The notes under the pieces were generated by a model that saw nothing but the letters and a program-made list of their open reading frames with translations, did not search any database and was not told the origin of the DNA. A DNA stretch of 43,744 nucleotides from DAOUBP01 sp034432655 (GTDB taxonomy: Bacteria; Chloroflexota; Anaerolineae; CG2-30-64-16): positions 1 through 43,744 of the forward strand of contig DAOUBP010000134.1 in NCBI GenBank assembly GCA_034432655.1. Reading direction: 5' to 3'. The translations under genes and the position numbers were made by a program. Below are positions 24,664 through 34,615 of the stretch, piece by piece. Within the stretch, counting starts at the first letter, position 1, and every line of letters starts with the position of its first letter.

Positions 24664-26343
24664 GTGATCCGCCACGACATTGCAGAACTCGTCAAAAACG
24701 CCCTTCAAAATGCCCAAACCGCAGGCGCGCTGCCGGCCTTCGCGCCGCCCGCCATCGAGATCAACCGCACCAAGGACCCGAAACACGGTGACTACACCAC
24801 CTCCGTTGCGCTGCAATCGGCCAGGCTGGCGCAGCTGGCGCCGCTGGCTGTGGCGCAAGCGATCATAGCACACCTGCCGGCCAGCGACCTGCTGGGGGAC
24901 GTGCAGGCAGCCCCGCCCGGTTTTATCAACTTCCGGCTGAGCGACGCCTGGCTGGCCCATCAGGTGGCGGCCATCGAGGCCGCGCAAGGCCATTACGGCG
25001 CGCTTGACCTCGGCCACGGCAAAACGTGCCAGGTGGAGTTCATCAGTGCCAACCCCACCGGCCCCCTGCACATGGGCTCGGCGCGCAACGCTGTGCTGGG
25101 CGACACCATCGCCAATGTGTTGGCAGCTGCCGGCTGGCGCATCCAACGCGAATATTACGTCAACGATGCCGGCACCCAGATGCGCACCTTCGCTGAAACG
25201 CTCTACCGCCGCTACCTGCAGGTCTGCGGTCGGGACGCGACGCTGGAGGCGCACCACTACCAGGGTACCTACATGCTGGACCTGGCACGCGAGGTGGCCG
25301 AGGAAGAGGGGAGCCGTTTCCTGGAAATGGCCGAGGAAGATGCCATCGTCGCCCTGAGCGAGATCGGCTTGCGCAAGGTGCTGGCCTGGATTCGCGCGTC
25401 GGCTGAGAAGCTGCGCATCTATTTCGACAACTGGTACTCCGAGAGGAGCCTTTACGAGCCGGGCGGCGTCTTCGAGCGTGTGATGGCCCAACTGCGCGCC
25501 AAAGGGCTGACCGAGGTCAAAGAGGGGGCCGAGTGGCTGCGGACCAGCCTGTTCGGCTCCGACCGGGATGAGGTGCTGATCCGCTCCACCGGCCAGCCGG
25601 GCTACTACGCCTCCGACGTGGCTTATCACTACGACAAATTCGTGCTGCGGGGGTTCGACCGCGTAATTGACGTGTGGGCAGTGGATCACCAAAATCAGGC
25701 CCGGCGCATGCCCTATCTGATGCTGGCCCTGGGGCTCGACCCCAAACGGCTGGATATCGTGCTCTATGACCTGGTGCGCCTCTATCGCGACGGCCAGGAG
25801 GTCAAATTATCGAAGCGTTCCGGCGATATCATTACCGTGGACGAGGTGGTGGAAGAGGTGGGCGCCGATGCGGTCCGTTTCCTCCTGCTGACCCGCTCCA
25901 ATCAGGCCGTCATGGACTTCGACCTGAACCTGGCCGTGCAGCAAAACGACCAGAATCCGGTCTACTACGTCCAATACGCGCACGCACGCATGGCCAGCAT
26001 CCTGCGCACCGCGGCCGAGCGGGGCTTCGAGGCCGCAGCGTGGGCAGCGGGCGATCTCGATCTGTTGCGCCACCCGGCTGAGCTGACGCTGTTGCGCAAG
26101 ATGGTGGAACTGCCTGAAGTGATCGAAAAGGCGGCCGTCCAGCTCGCGCCGCACCATCTGGCGTTCTACGCGCAAGAGCTGGCGGGCATTTTCCACGCGT
26201 TCTACCGGGATTGTCGCGTCATCTCGTCCGACCCCGCCGATGCGGCGCTGAGCCGCGCCCGGCTGCGGCTGGTCGCAGCGACCAAAGCGGTCTTCGCCCG
26301 CGTGCTGGGCCTGCTGGGCGTGACCGCGCCGGAGAGTATGTAG
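24664..26343 (+). CDS. argS: arginyl-tRNA synthetase
   Basis: The product has 559 residues. The class I signature HIGH appears as HMGS (H136) in PTGPLHMGSARNA, and the second signature is KLSKRSGD (from K381). An N-terminal Add-1-like domain and a C-terminal DALR anticodon-binding domain (FYAQELAGIFHAFYRDCRV) complete the family layout. It charges tRNA-Arg. GTG 24664 with GGAG 10 bases upstream is preferred. The ATG at 24577 would add 29 residues from a region that looks like debris. Confidence 0.95.
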   Translation: MIRHDIAELVKNALQNAQTAGALPAFAPPAIEINRTKDPKHGDYTTSVALQSARLAQLAPLAVAQAIIAHLPASDLLGDVQAAPPGFINFRLSDAWLAHQVAAIEAAQGHYGALDLGHGKTCQVEFISANPTGPLHMGSARNAVLGDTIANVLAAAGWRIQREYYVNDAGTQMRTFAETLYRRYLQVCGRDATLEAHHYQGTYMLDLAREVAEEEGSRFLEMAEEDAIVALSEIGLRKVLAWIRASAEKLRIYFDNWYSERSLYEPGGVFERVMAQLRAKGLTEVKEGAEWLRTSLFGSDRDEVLIRSTGQPGYYASDVAYHYDKFVLRGFDRVIDVWAVDHQNQARRMPYLMLALGLDPKRLDIVLYDLVRLYRDGQEVKLSKRSGDIITVDEVVEEVGADAVRFLLLTRSNQAVMDFDLNLAVQQNDQNPVYYVQYAHARMASILRTAAERGFEAAAWAAGDLDLLRHPAELTLLRKMVELPEVIEKAAVQLAPHHLAFYAQELAGIFHAFYRDCRVISSDPADAALSRARLRLVAATKAVFARVLGLLGVTAPESM

Positions 26344-26357
26344 GGAAGGAGACCATC

Positions 26358-27125
26358 ATGTCCGCGAGGACTCCTCGTTGGCCGATCCTGTTGGCTTTCA
26401 TTACGCTGCTGTTGGCGATGCTGGCCTGTGGCGGGTTTCAGGTGCGGGTCACGCCTACCCCCCGGCCGCCGACGGCCGCGCCGGCCATCGAGCCGCCGGC
26501 CGCCGCCCAACCTTCGCCTACCACTGAACCTACCCAGCCCCCCACCCCCACCGCCGCGCCGACACCGACTTCTGCCCCGACGCCCCTTCCCACAGGTCTG
26601 GCACCCGGGGCAACCGCGCGCGTGGCGGCCGGCGGCGGCTTGAATGTGCGCGAGCAGCCCACCACCAAAAGCAAATTGCTCGGCCGGCTGAATGCCAACG
26701 TGGTAGTCACCTTGCTCGAAGGGCCGACCCAGGCCGAGAACTACGACTGGTGGAAGGTTGACAACGGTGCAGGGCTGGTCGGCTGGATCGCATCCGGGCC
26801 GAAAGACGATCCCTGGTTGGTGCCTGCGGCTGCTGCAGCGGAGCCGACCCCGGCGCCGGGCGCGCCCAGGCTGGTTGACCGGCCTATCCGGCTGGGGGAC
26901 CGCGTTCAGGTGACTACCGACGAAAACCAGGTGTTGACGGTCCGTGACTTTGCCGGCCGCAACGCCACCCCTGTCGCACGCGTGAGGGCCGGCACCCTGT
27001 TCACCGTCCGCGGCGGGCCGATCAAACAGGACGGCTTCACCTGGTGGGAGCTGGAGGGGGATACGGTAAAGGGCTGGGCCGCTGAAGGGGACGGCCAGAA
27101 CCGATGGCTGACGCCGGTGGAATAG
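26358..27125 (+). CDS. lipoprotein with two bacterial SH3 domains
   Basis: The product has 255 residues. Its signal segment ends in LAMLAC and is followed by a long Pro/Thr/Ala spacer (about 30-85). Two SH3b-type domains follow. The first is recognised by GLNVREQPTTKSKLLGRL and WWKVDNGAGLVGWI. The second is more diverged (VLTVRDFAG, FTWWELEGDTVKGWA). Such domains usually bind peptidoglycan or other surface polymers. GGAAGGAG precedes the ATG, 14 bases after argS. Confidence 0.8.
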   Translation: MSARTPRWPILLAFITLLLAMLACGGFQVRVTPTPRPPTAAPAIEPPAAAQPSPTTEPTQPPTPTAAPTPTSAPTPLPTGLAPGATARVAAGGGLNVREQPTTKSKLLGRLNANVVVTLLEGPTQAENYDWWKVDNGAGLVGWIASGPKDDPWLVPAAAAAEPTPAPGAPRLVDRPIRLGDRVQVTTDENQVLTVRDFAGRNATPVARVRAGTLFTVRGGPIKQDGFTWWELEGDTVKGWAAEGDGQNRWLTPVE

Positions 27126-27149
27126 CGTCTGCTTTCCCGCTCGCAACAC

Positions 27150-27205
27150 GGGATGTGTTCCGCAACCTGACCTTTGCGCGCCCGGCGCAGATAGCGCAGA
27201 GTGGT
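27150..27205. repeat. diverged copy of the 6701-6801 interspersed repeat
   Basis: GTTCCGCAACCTGACC, TTTGCGCGCC and CGGCGCAGATAGCGCAGAG line up with the reverse complement of 6701-6775 (ATTCCGCAATCTGACA, TTTGTGCATC, CGGCGCGCATATTGCAGAG). It fills the gap between two convergent genes. Confidence 0.7.
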
Positions 27206-27206
27206 A

Positions 27207-28613
27207 CTACAACTCAACGCTCTCGCCGCGCACCGGGATGTGGACGCTCTTCACGCCATCACCGCGCAGTTTGTCTGCCAAAACGGCCGCAGCACCCGGC
27301 TCGCCGTGCACCAGGAACACGCGCTGCAACCGGTCGCGATCCAGGAGCCGCGTCCACGCCAGCAGCTCGGCCTGGTCGGCGTGCGCGCTGTAACCTTCGA
27401 TGGAGACGATCCGCGCCCGCACATCGTACTCCTCGCCCAGGATCTTCACCCGTCGCGCGCCGCTGACCAGCTTGCGCCCCAGCGTGTTCTCCGCCTGGAA
27501 GCTGACGAACAACACGGTGTTCTCCGGTTCTTCGATGTTGTTGCACAGGTGGTGCAGGATGCGGCCGTTTTCAGCCATGCCGCTGGCGCTGATGATCACC
27601 GCCGGTTCTTTCAAAAAGTTAAGCTGCTTGCTGCGCACCGCCTCACGCACATACTCCACCGTGGGGGCATCGAACGGATTGGACTTATCCCCGGCCGCCA
27701 GGAACGACTGCACATCCTCGTCCCACTCTTCCGGGTGCATCCGAAACACCTCGGTCGCGTTGACAGCCAACGGGCTGTCCACGTAGACAGGCAACGCGGG
27801 GATGTCCCCCTCTGCAGCCAACGTGTTCAACGCGTATACGATCTCCTGCGTGCGGCCCACCGCAAACGCAGGGATGATGACCTTGCCGCGGCGGCGGATC
27901 GTATCGCGGATCACATCGCGCAGCGCTTTGCGTGCTTGATCCCTGGTCTGATGGAGCCGGTCGCCATAGGTGCTCTCCAGGATCAAGATATCAGCGGCGT
28001 CGGGCAGGTCCGGATCGCGCAAGATGGCCATGTTCGGCCGGCCCACATCGCCGCTGAAGATGAGCCGCCACTGCTTGCCGGTGGCGAACTCTTTTATGTC
28101 AAGCGCAACAAATGCCGAGCCCAGGATATGGCCCGCGTTGTAAAACGTAGCCTGCACGCCGTCGGCCACCGTGATCGGCCGGCGCAGACCCACGCCGATG
28201 AAGTTGGACAGGCACGCCTGCGCATCCGCACGCGTGTATAGCGGCTGCACCGGCGCCAGGCCCTCTTTGACCCGCCGCTTGTTCAAATAGGCGGCGTCGC
28301 TTTCCTGGATGTGGCCGCTGTCCAGCAACATGTAGACGCACAGGTTGCGCGTGGCGGCCGTGCACCAGATATTGCCGGTAAAACCGTGCTTGACCAGGTT
28401 GGGGAGATTTCCCGCGTGGTCAATATGAGCGTGGCTGAGCACCACAGCATCAATGGCCTTCGGGTCGAACGGGAAGTTCAAGTTGCGCTCATAGGTCTCC
28501 GCACGGCGGCCTTGAAACATGCCGCACTCCAGCAGGATGCGCTGGCCATTGACCTCGACCAGGTGCATGGACCCGGTCACCTCCTGCGCCGCGCCGTAGA
28601 AAGTGATCCTCAT
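27207..28613 (-). CDS. metallo-beta-lactamase/beta-CASP nuclease-like protein
   Basis: The product has 468 residues. Metal motif SHAHIDHAG (60-68), the beta-CASP region with IISASGMAENGRILHHL, and the C-terminal RNA-metabolising motif GYSAHADQAELLAW with FLVHGEPGA mark it as a beta-CASP hydrolase of the CPSF73/RNase J-like superfamily. This subtype usually lacks a defined substrate in bacteria; RNA processing is the likely role. It is the third gene of a MoxR-VWA operon, 16 bases after the VWA gene. Confidence 0.88.
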   Translation of the reverse strand: MRITFYGAAQEVTGSMHLVEVNGQRILLECGMFQGRRAETYERNLNFPFDPKAIDAVVLSHAHIDHAGNLPNLVKHGFTGNIWCTAATRNLCVYMLLDSGHIQESDAAYLNKRRVKEGLAPVQPLYTRADAQACLSNFIGVGLRRPITVADGVQATFYNAGHILGSAFVALDIKEFATGKQWRLIFSGDVGRPNMAILRDPDLPDAADILILESTYGDRLHQTRDQARKALRDVIRDTIRRRGKVIIPAFAVGRTQEIVYALNTLAAEGDIPALPVYVDSPLAVNATEVFRMHPEEWDEDVQSFLAAGDKSNPFDAPTVEYVREAVRSKQLNFLKEPAVIISASGMAENGRILHHLCNNIEEPENTVLFVSFQAENTLGRKLVSGARRVKILGEEYDVRARIVSIEGYSAHADQAELLAWTRLLDRDRLQRVFLVHGEPGAAAVLADKLRGDGVKSVHIPVRGESVEL

Positions 28614-28629
28614 CGTCTCCTCTTTCCTG

Positions 28630-30009
28630 CTATTGCCCTGCCAGCAAGCGGTCCACAGCCGCTGTCAGCTCGGCCAGGGTGCCTACCTGCAGAATTGTAT
28701 CACAAAACGGCGCGTACTTGAGCATATCGCTGTCACCCGTGCGCCACAGGATCATGGGCTCCGGGTTAAGCCAGATGGTGCGCCGGGCACGCCGGGCGAT
28801 GGCCCCGAACAGGTCCAGGCGCGGGTCGTTATAGTTGTTACGCGCGTCGCCGACCATGATGAGGGTGGTCCGGCTGTCCACGGTGTCCATGTAGCTCTGG
28901 GCGAATTGTTCCAGGCTATAACCCAAATCGGTGTTGTAGTAACCGGACGGCAGCCGCAACAACACGTCCGCAATCGCCTCTTTGGCCTCCTTGCCCTGGA
29001 AATCCGGGGAGATGTACTCCAGATGGTCAATAAAGGCAAAGGCGTGGGTCTTGTGGATCTGATCTTGCAGCGCGTAGATCAGGCTGAGCATCAGCTCGGA
29101 GCAGGGACGCATGGAGGTGCTGATGTCGCAGATGACCACCAGCTTGGGCTTAAGCTGGCGGTCGCGATGCTTAAGCTGAATGGGCACGTTGCCGTGCTTC
29201 AGGTTGGCCCGCAGCGTCGCCTTGGCGTCGAGCTGGCCGGTCTTGGCGCGTTTCTGGCGCAACGCGATCCGGCTGCGCAGCAGCGCGGCCAGCCGGCGCA
29301 CCTCCTGGCGCAGCTGGGCCATGTCCTTCTCGGTCAGTGCATTGAACGGCCGGTTCAGCAACGCATCTAGCGCCTGATCGGGCCGGCGCTCGGCCATGTT
29401 TTCCGCGATGCGCTGGCCGGCGTGCTGGCGCAGCTGCTCCATCATGGCGGCCTGGTTGGCCTGGACGATCTGGCGGAGCTGCTCCAGGCGTTGTTTGTTC
29501 ATGCCCAGCTTGTCGAGAAGTTGCAGCAGCTCGGCCAGCGCCTCTTGCACCTCCCGGAACTTCAGCGCCTGGGCCATGCGCCGGGCCATCCATTCCCGTT
29601 GACGCAGGTCATCGGCGCGGTTCAGGCCGGCCATCTGGCCCAGCCGCTCCAATTCCTGCGGCGTCAACGGCTGCCCCCGCAACAACCGCTCCAGCATATC
29701 GCGCAACTGCCGGGTGAACTGCTGCAGCGCTTGCGCCAGCATCTGGGCTTCTTCAGGAGTCAGGTCCTGGGCCAGGTTCAGCAGCGGCGGCGGCTCGTTG
29801 GCACCGAAGAAGATGGGGAAGAGCTCATCGAAAGTGGGCAGGTCGGCCGCTTCTTTGATCAGGGTGGCGCGCAGGGCCAGGCGAAAAGCCTCCCGGTCCG
29901 CCACGCCAAGCTGTTCGACGGCCTGAAAGGCATCTGCACTTTCGGCCAGGCTGATGCGCACATTGCCTCCCCGCAAGGCGGAGATGAACCGGATGATGCG
30001 TTCGTCCAT
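28630..30009 (-). CDS. VWA domain protein, CoxE-like
   Basis: The product has 459 residues. The N-terminal two thirds is helical and Gln/Arg/Leu-rich, probably with coiled coils. The C-terminal von Willebrand A domain has a complete MIDAS: DISTS (D295, S297, S299), the Thr of YYNTDLG and the Asp of MVGDARNNYND. This architecture is CoxE/ViaA-like. Such proteins work with a MoxR-type ATPase to load or remodel client complexes. Its MoxR gene is 16 bases upstream and a beta-CASP gene 16 bases downstream. Confidence 0.85.
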   Translation of the reverse strand: MDERIIRFISALRGGNVRISLAESADAFQAVEQLGVADREAFRLALRATLIKEAADLPTFDELFPIFFGANEPPPLLNLAQDLTPEEAQMLAQALQQFTRQLRDMLERLLRGQPLTPQELERLGQMAGLNRADDLRQREWMARRMAQALKFREVQEALAELLQLLDKLGMNKQRLEQLRQIVQANQAAMMEQLRQHAGQRIAENMAERRPDQALDALLNRPFNALTEKDMAQLRQEVRRLAALLRSRIALRQKRAKTGQLDAKATLRANLKHGNVPIQLKHRDRQLKPKLVVICDISTSMRPCSELMLSLIYALQDQIHKTHAFAFIDHLEYISPDFQGKEAKEAIADVLLRLPSGYYNTDLGYSLEQFAQSYMDTVDSRTTLIMVGDARNNYNDPRLDLFGAIARRARRTIWLNPEPMILWRTGDSDMLKYAPFCDTILQVGTLAELTAAVDRLLAGQ

Positions 30010-30025
30010 CGTTCGCTCCCGGGCA

Positions 30026-30997
30026 TCAATTCAGCCGCCGATAGCGCCGGAACTCGTCGTCATCGCGCTCCGGCCGGTCTACAGCCGTGCGGCGCAGCTC
30101 GTTTTTCACGCGCTGCAGGTCGCTCTCATGCTTCAGCAACACGCTGAGGGTGGTTTCCAGGGTCGGGGCGTCCAGATTCTTGGCGTTAAGCGCGAGCAAC
30201 GCCTTGGCCCAGTCCAGCGTCTCGCTGATGCTGGGAGATTTGCGCAGGTCCATGTTGCGCAGGCGCTGCACCAGCTCCACCGCCTGCCGCGCCAGGCGCG
30301 GGGCCAGGTCGGGCACCTTCAGCCGGACCACTGCCAGCTCTTGTTCCACCGTGGGATAGTCAATGAACAGGTACAGACACCGACGTTTCAGCGCCTCGCT
30401 CAACTCGCGGGTGTTGTTGCTGGTCAACACCACCAAAGGCCGATGTACGGCGGTCAGGGTGCCCAGCTCCGGCACGCTAACCTGGAAATCGCTCAACACT
30501 TCCAGCAGAAACGCCTCGAACTCCGCGTCCGCCCGGTCAATCTCGTCAATCAGGAGCACCGTCGGCTCGTCGCTCAGGATGGCCTTCAACAGCGGCCGCT
30601 GCAAGAGAAAACGCATGGAGAAGAAGACGTCTTCCTCGGCGGCCAGGCGATCGGCGGCTGCGGCGAGCGAAGACGCGCCCGCCAGGGTCTCCTGCAGTTT
30701 ATCGCGCAGCAACTGGGTGTACAGCAACTGCTTGGCATACTCCCACTCGTAGAGCGCTTTGGTCTCGTCCAGCCCCTCGTAGCACTGCAGGCGGATCAGC
30801 TCCCGGCCGGTAGCCCCGGCCACTGCTTTGGCCAGCTCGGTTTTGCCAACCCCGGCCGGGCCTTCGGTCAGCAACGGCTTGCCCAATTGCTGGCTGAGGA
30901 ACATGATGGTTGCAATTTCGTCGCTGGCGATGTATTGCTGCTCGCCCAGGGCCGCCTTCAGCTCGGCGGGCGAGGCAAAAGTGCGCGTCGAAGCCAT
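30026..30997 (-). CDS. MoxR-family AAA+ ATPase
   Basis: The product has 323 residues. Walker A GPAGVGKTE (46-54), Walker B VLLIDEIDRAD, sensor 1 in VVLTSNNTREL and the MoxR lid region RRCLYLFIDYP are all present, so it should be an active remodelling ATPase. First gene of the moxR-VWA-beta-CASP operon. On its leader a TATACT (31070-31065) could be the -10 but no good -35 is seen. Confidence 0.9.
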   Translation of the reverse strand: MASTRTFASPAELKAALGEQQYIASDEIATIMFLSQQLGKPLLTEGPAGVGKTELAKAVAGATGRELIRLQCYEGLDETKALYEWEYAKQLLYTQLLRDKLQETLAGASSLAAAADRLAAEEDVFFSMRFLLQRPLLKAILSDEPTVLLIDEIDRADAEFEAFLLEVLSDFQVSVPELGTLTAVHRPLVVLTSNNTRELSEALKRRCLYLFIDYPTVEQELAVVRLKVPDLAPRLARQAVELVQRLRNMDLRKSPSISETLDWAKALLALNAKNLDAPTLETTLSVLLKHESDLQRVKNELRRTAVDRPERDDDEFRRYRRLN

Positions 30998-31152
30998 AGC
31001 TCAATGCCTTTCATGTTGAGCAGCGACGGGCAGGCAGACGTCTGCTCATGAGGATGCTGCGTACAGTATAGGGGAAATCTGCCCGGGTTTCTGCAATCCT
31101 GCTTCCCCCACGGCCCGCCTGCCGTGCGGCCATCAGGCTTTGCAGAGGCAGA

Positions 31153-34100
31153 TCAGGGGCGGGGAAGCCCCGTGTCGGCGATGAGCAGCGGCAAAAAGAG
31201 CCGCGGCTGCAAAGTGTGAGCAGCAAAAACTGGTCCGATGCGGCGGCCGCCCGGCAGCAGCTCCAGCAAGTACCAGCGTTCGTTGCCCGGGCGGGGATCA
31301 AGCCAGGTGTAGAGCGCCTGTCCGCCGGCGCCGGCAGGGGGGATGGAGGGCGAAACCGGCTCGAACGTCCCTGTGCTGGCCGGCCCGCGCCACACACGGT
31401 AGACCGCCACCTGGCCCTGGTCGTCCGCGCGCCACCCCACGGCAACGCCCTTACTCGTGTTCGTCGCCCACAGCGCGTAGACCACCGGGGCCGCCACCGG
31501 CCGATAGAGAAAGTCCAGGTCCTGCACCTGGCCGTAGCGCAACGTCAGGGCGGCCGGCGGCCGCGTTGCGCACACCAGGGCGCCGATGTCGCACGGCACA
31601 TCCACACGATAGACCCCACCCGGCAGGCCGCCGATCCGATAGGACCCGCCGGGCTGGGCGAAGGTCGTCACCTGGGCGCCGGTGTCCAGGTCGGTGACAG
31701 TGACGAAAATGCTCATCGTCGTGATGTCCGCCAGGGCTTCAATTGACCCTTCAACCCGGAAAAAACCCACGAGCGCGGCGGGCGGCCGCTCGATGGGCGT
31801 GATGAGCTTCGCCTGACGCCCTGCCGCGTCGCCCGCGATGGCGACCTCCGCCTGTATGGATTCGACCTCGTCGGGCAACGCGGCCAGGGTCTGGACCGTC
31901 TGCGTCAGGACGGCTGTCCCGGCCGGGGCCAGGGCAGCCACCTCCCTTGCACACCGCGCGTAGAGGCAACCGTGCTCCTGCGCCCATGTGCACGCCCAGC
32001 CGGGCATCTCGGCTTCCCGGTCCAGGCCAGCCGGGCACGCGCTGATCGTGCTGGTCAGGCTGAAGCGGGTTGCCGTGATGGTGCCCGTGTTCGTGACAGC
32101 GATGGTATAGGTGATCGGGTCGCCGGGGATGGCATGGGCCGGCGTCCCGGACGCACTCAGGACCAGCTCATAGTAATCGTGAAACACACCGAAATCCACC
32201 CCTGTCACGCGCTGACCGCTGGCCAGTTCATAGGGAACAGAGTAAGAGCTGCCGGGCAAAAAGTAGCCCGGGGATAAGGTGGCGGGGAAAAGGATCGCCA
32301 TATAGCGGCCCGGCACCAAATGCCGGAAGCGATAGACACCCGCGGCATCCGTGGTGGTGGGCATGTAGAAAGCATCATCGTTCGTGCCGAAGCTGCCGTC
32401 GGGGCCGGCGCTGGTCAACTGCAGGACGATACTGGCGAGCCCTGGTTCATCCGGCGAGCGCACGCCGTCCCGGTTGCGGTCCTCCCAAACCACCCCTTCC
32501 AGAATCCCTGTTGCGTCTGATGCGAAGCCGAAATCGGCCCAGCTGAGCACCTGGCCCTCTTGCAAGACGATCTGGTCATGGTCGAACCATTCCACCGTCA
32601 GTGTCACATCAGGGGGCAATTGGTCCGCCGCGATGGCGGCCCGATACCGGCCGGCAGGCAGATCAAAAAACGCATAGCGGCCAGACTGATCGGTACGGGC
32701 CATCTGTTTCGCAAAGTCATCTGCTGTGCCGAAGATGCCGTCCAGGCCGGCATAGTACAACCGCACGGTGATGCCGGGCATGGGCGGTTCTGCGTCATCC
32801 CACCAGCCGTTAGCGTTCAGATCCAGCCAGACGTAGCCGCTGAGGCGCGCGGAAGCCACCAGCACATAGGGCAGGGAAACCTCAGCCTGCCCGTCTGCGG
32901 CCAGCAGCACCTCGTGCAACCCGCTGTCGGCGGCTTTGAGGGGCGCAAACTGGGACGGGAAGGTATCCTCGCGCACGTCAAGCCGATAACGGCCGGCCGG
33001 CAGCCCGCTGAAGACAAACCTGCCATCCGCCGCAGTGACGCTCGCGGGATATGACACATCGTCCGGCGTGCCGAAGACCCCATCGCGCCCGGCCTCGGTT
33101 AGCTCCAGCCGGGCGCCGCCGATGCCCTGATCCGGCAGCGCATTGTAGCCGTCGTCGGCCGCATCGTACCAGACCCGGCCCTTGATCTGTCCGCTGCCAG
33201 GTCCGGGTGCCGGTGCAGGCGGTACAGCGCTACATTTGGTCCGCAACACCTGTTGACCGGTCTTGTAGTTGGAAGTCCAGACGTAAAGGTGACCGTTGAA
33301 GGGGATCAGCTCGGCGTAGATATTGACGGGGTCGAGGAGCCCTGGCCCCCCCACCGGCTCCCAGGCCAGGCGCATGCCGTCCTCGGCCAGGATACCGGTG
33401 GTGCGCCAAACCGTAAAGCCCCCGACGGTGTCGCTGACCGCCACATAGAGCGCGCCGCCGTAGACCGTGGCGCCGTCCACCACCGTGCCGCTCCGCCGCG
33501 GGTTGCCGTCCATGCCGGGGACGTTGACCTGTTGCCAGCTATCGGCGTCGCCGCTTGGGCTGCGCAGGATGACGATGCCGTCCGGGCTGCGGTGCGAGAT
33601 GTAGAGATAGCCGTACAGGTCGCCCAGGATATCGGCCCGATAGCTGCCCGGCGGCCCGGCGTAGACCTGCCGCCAGACCGGTGTGCCGTCCAGATCGGTG
33701 GTGCGAAAGAGCAGCGCGACATCGTCGGCCGAGGAAAAGCTGTTGGCCCCGCGATCTTGCACGCCGAAATAGAGCGCGCCGCGAAACACGTGACCAGACC
33801 AGACCTCGACGCGCGACCGGTCGCCGAAGCCGCCCAGGTTAGCCTGTTGCCACTCACGTCCATCGGCCGAGCACCACACCTGCGCGCCGGTGACCCAGTT
33901 TTGGGTGCCCCCGCACAGGCGGCCGTCGAAGACCTGCATGTCCTTGAAGTTGATGTTGTTGTCATCTCCAAAGCCGGCCGGCGCGACCTGTTCCCAGGAA
34001 CCGGGCGCGCCGGTGGTGCTGCGGAACAGTAAAGTGCCCCCGGCCGGCCGGGAGTTGGCCGAGCTGACGTACAGCGCGTCGCCAAAAACGGCCACGCTGT

Positions 34101-34479
34101 CCACATGATCCACCTGGGGGATGTTAGCGACGCCCCAGGGCAGGCCGGCCGCGTCGGCGATCACCTCCTCCCAATCGGCCTGACCCAGCGGCACGGTGAC
34201 CTGGGCCCGGGTGCGCCAGAGCCGTGCGCCCAGGCTACTATCCGCCTCCATGCCCAGGTACAGCTGGCCCTTGAAGACGGCGACCTCGAAACCCTCCTCG
34301 CCGTTATAGCCGGCGTAGGCCCCTTCGCCGAGGCCAAACGCACCGTCGTTGACCTGCGTCCAGGGCGAACAGGTGATTCCGCTCTCCGGCACAGCCAGCG
34401 CGTCATCGGCGCGCAGGCTTCCGGCAACCAAAGCAACCGCAAACAGGGCTATAACGAACGCTGGCAGTATCCTGGGCAT
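31153..34479 (-). CDS. large secreted protein with SdrD B-like modules
   Basis: The product has 1108 residues. A signal peptide (about 1-25) is followed by about 400 residues of propeller-like repeats (FRSTTGAPGSWEQV, LYVSSANS). Three SdrD B-like modules follow, each with W-x-D-x-x-x-D-G and FGTxDD, ending in PAGRYR or similar. Then come a DUF11-like domain (PITYTIAVTNTGTITATRFS), a carboxypeptidase-regulatory-like module and a fibronectin-like tail ending RLFLPLLIADTG. No LPxTG motif or C-terminal helix is seen. Likely a surface adhesin or display protein. ATG 34479 precedes the signal peptide; a 7-bp hairpin (34496-34520) lies just upstream of the GAGAGA ribosome binding site. Confidence 0.8.
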   Translation of the reverse strand: MPRILPAFVIALFAVALVAGSLRADDALAVPESGITCSPWTQVNDGAFGLGEGAYAGYNGEEGFEVAVFKGQLYLGMEADSSLGARLWRTRAQVTVPLGQADWEEVIADAAGLPWGVANIPQVDHVDSVAVFGDALYVSSANSRPAGGTLLFRSTTGAPGSWEQVAPAGFGDDNNINFKDMQVFDGRLCGGTQNWVTGAQVWCSADGREWQQANLGGFGDRSRVEVWSGHVFRGALYFGVQDRGANSFSSADDVALLFRTTDLDGTPVWRQVYAGPPGSYRADILGDLYGYLYISHRSPDGIVILRSPSGDADSWQQVNVPGMDGNPRRSGTVVDGATVYGGALYVAVSDTVGGFTVWRTTGILAEDGMRLAWEPVGGPGLLDPVNIYAELIPFNGHLYVWTSNYKTGQQVLRTKCSAVPPAPAPGPGSGQIKGRVWYDAADDGYNALPDQGIGGARLELTEAGRDGVFGTPDDVSYPASVTAADGRFVFSGLPAGRYRLDVREDTFPSQFAPLKAADSGLHEVLLAADGQAEVSLPYVLVASARLSGYVWLDLNANGWWDDAEPPMPGITVRLYYAGLDGIFGTADDFAKQMARTDQSGRYAFFDLPAGRYRAAIAADQLPPDVTLTVEWFDHDQIVLQEGQVLSWADFGFASDATGILEGVVWEDRNRDGVRSPDEPGLASIVLQLTSAGPDGSFGTNDDAFYMPTTTDAAGVYRFRHLVPGRYMAILFPATLSPGYFLPGSSYSVPYELASGQRVTGVDFGVFHDYYELVLSASGTPAHAIPGDPITYTIAVTNTGTITATRFSLTSTISACPAGLDREAEMPGWACTWAQEHGCLYARCAREVAALAPAGTAVLTQTVQTLAALPDEVESIQAEVAIAGDAAGRQAKLITPIERPPAALVGFFRVEGSIEALADITTMSIFVTVTDLDTGAQVTTFAQPGGSYRIGGLPGGVYRVDVPCDIGALVCATRPPAALTLRYGQVQDLDFLYRPVAAPVVYALWATNTSKGVAVGWRADDQGQVAVYRVWRGPASTGTFEPVSPSIPPAGAGGQALYTWLDPRPGNERWYLLELLPGGRRIGPVFAAHTLQPRLFLPLLIADTGLPRP

Positions 34480-34569
34480 GTGGTTTTTTTCTCTCTCTAT
34501 CTGCTTCTTATGTAGATAGACGCAGCACGGGCGGTCGGGTAACGCGTAAGGGGAAAACAGGAAGGCAGC

Positions 34570-34606
34570 CACAAACAAAAAGGTCGAGGCAGTGCTGCCT
34601 CGACCT
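34570..34606 (-). terminator. intrinsic terminator of tRNA-Arg
   Basis: A perfect 12-bp stem (AGGTCGAGGCAG/CTGCCTCGACCT, 34581-34606) with a two-base loop is followed on the minus strand by TTTTTGTTTGT. It lies 10 bases past the tRNA 3' end. Confidence 0.9.
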
Positions 34607-34615
34607 GTCACTCCA

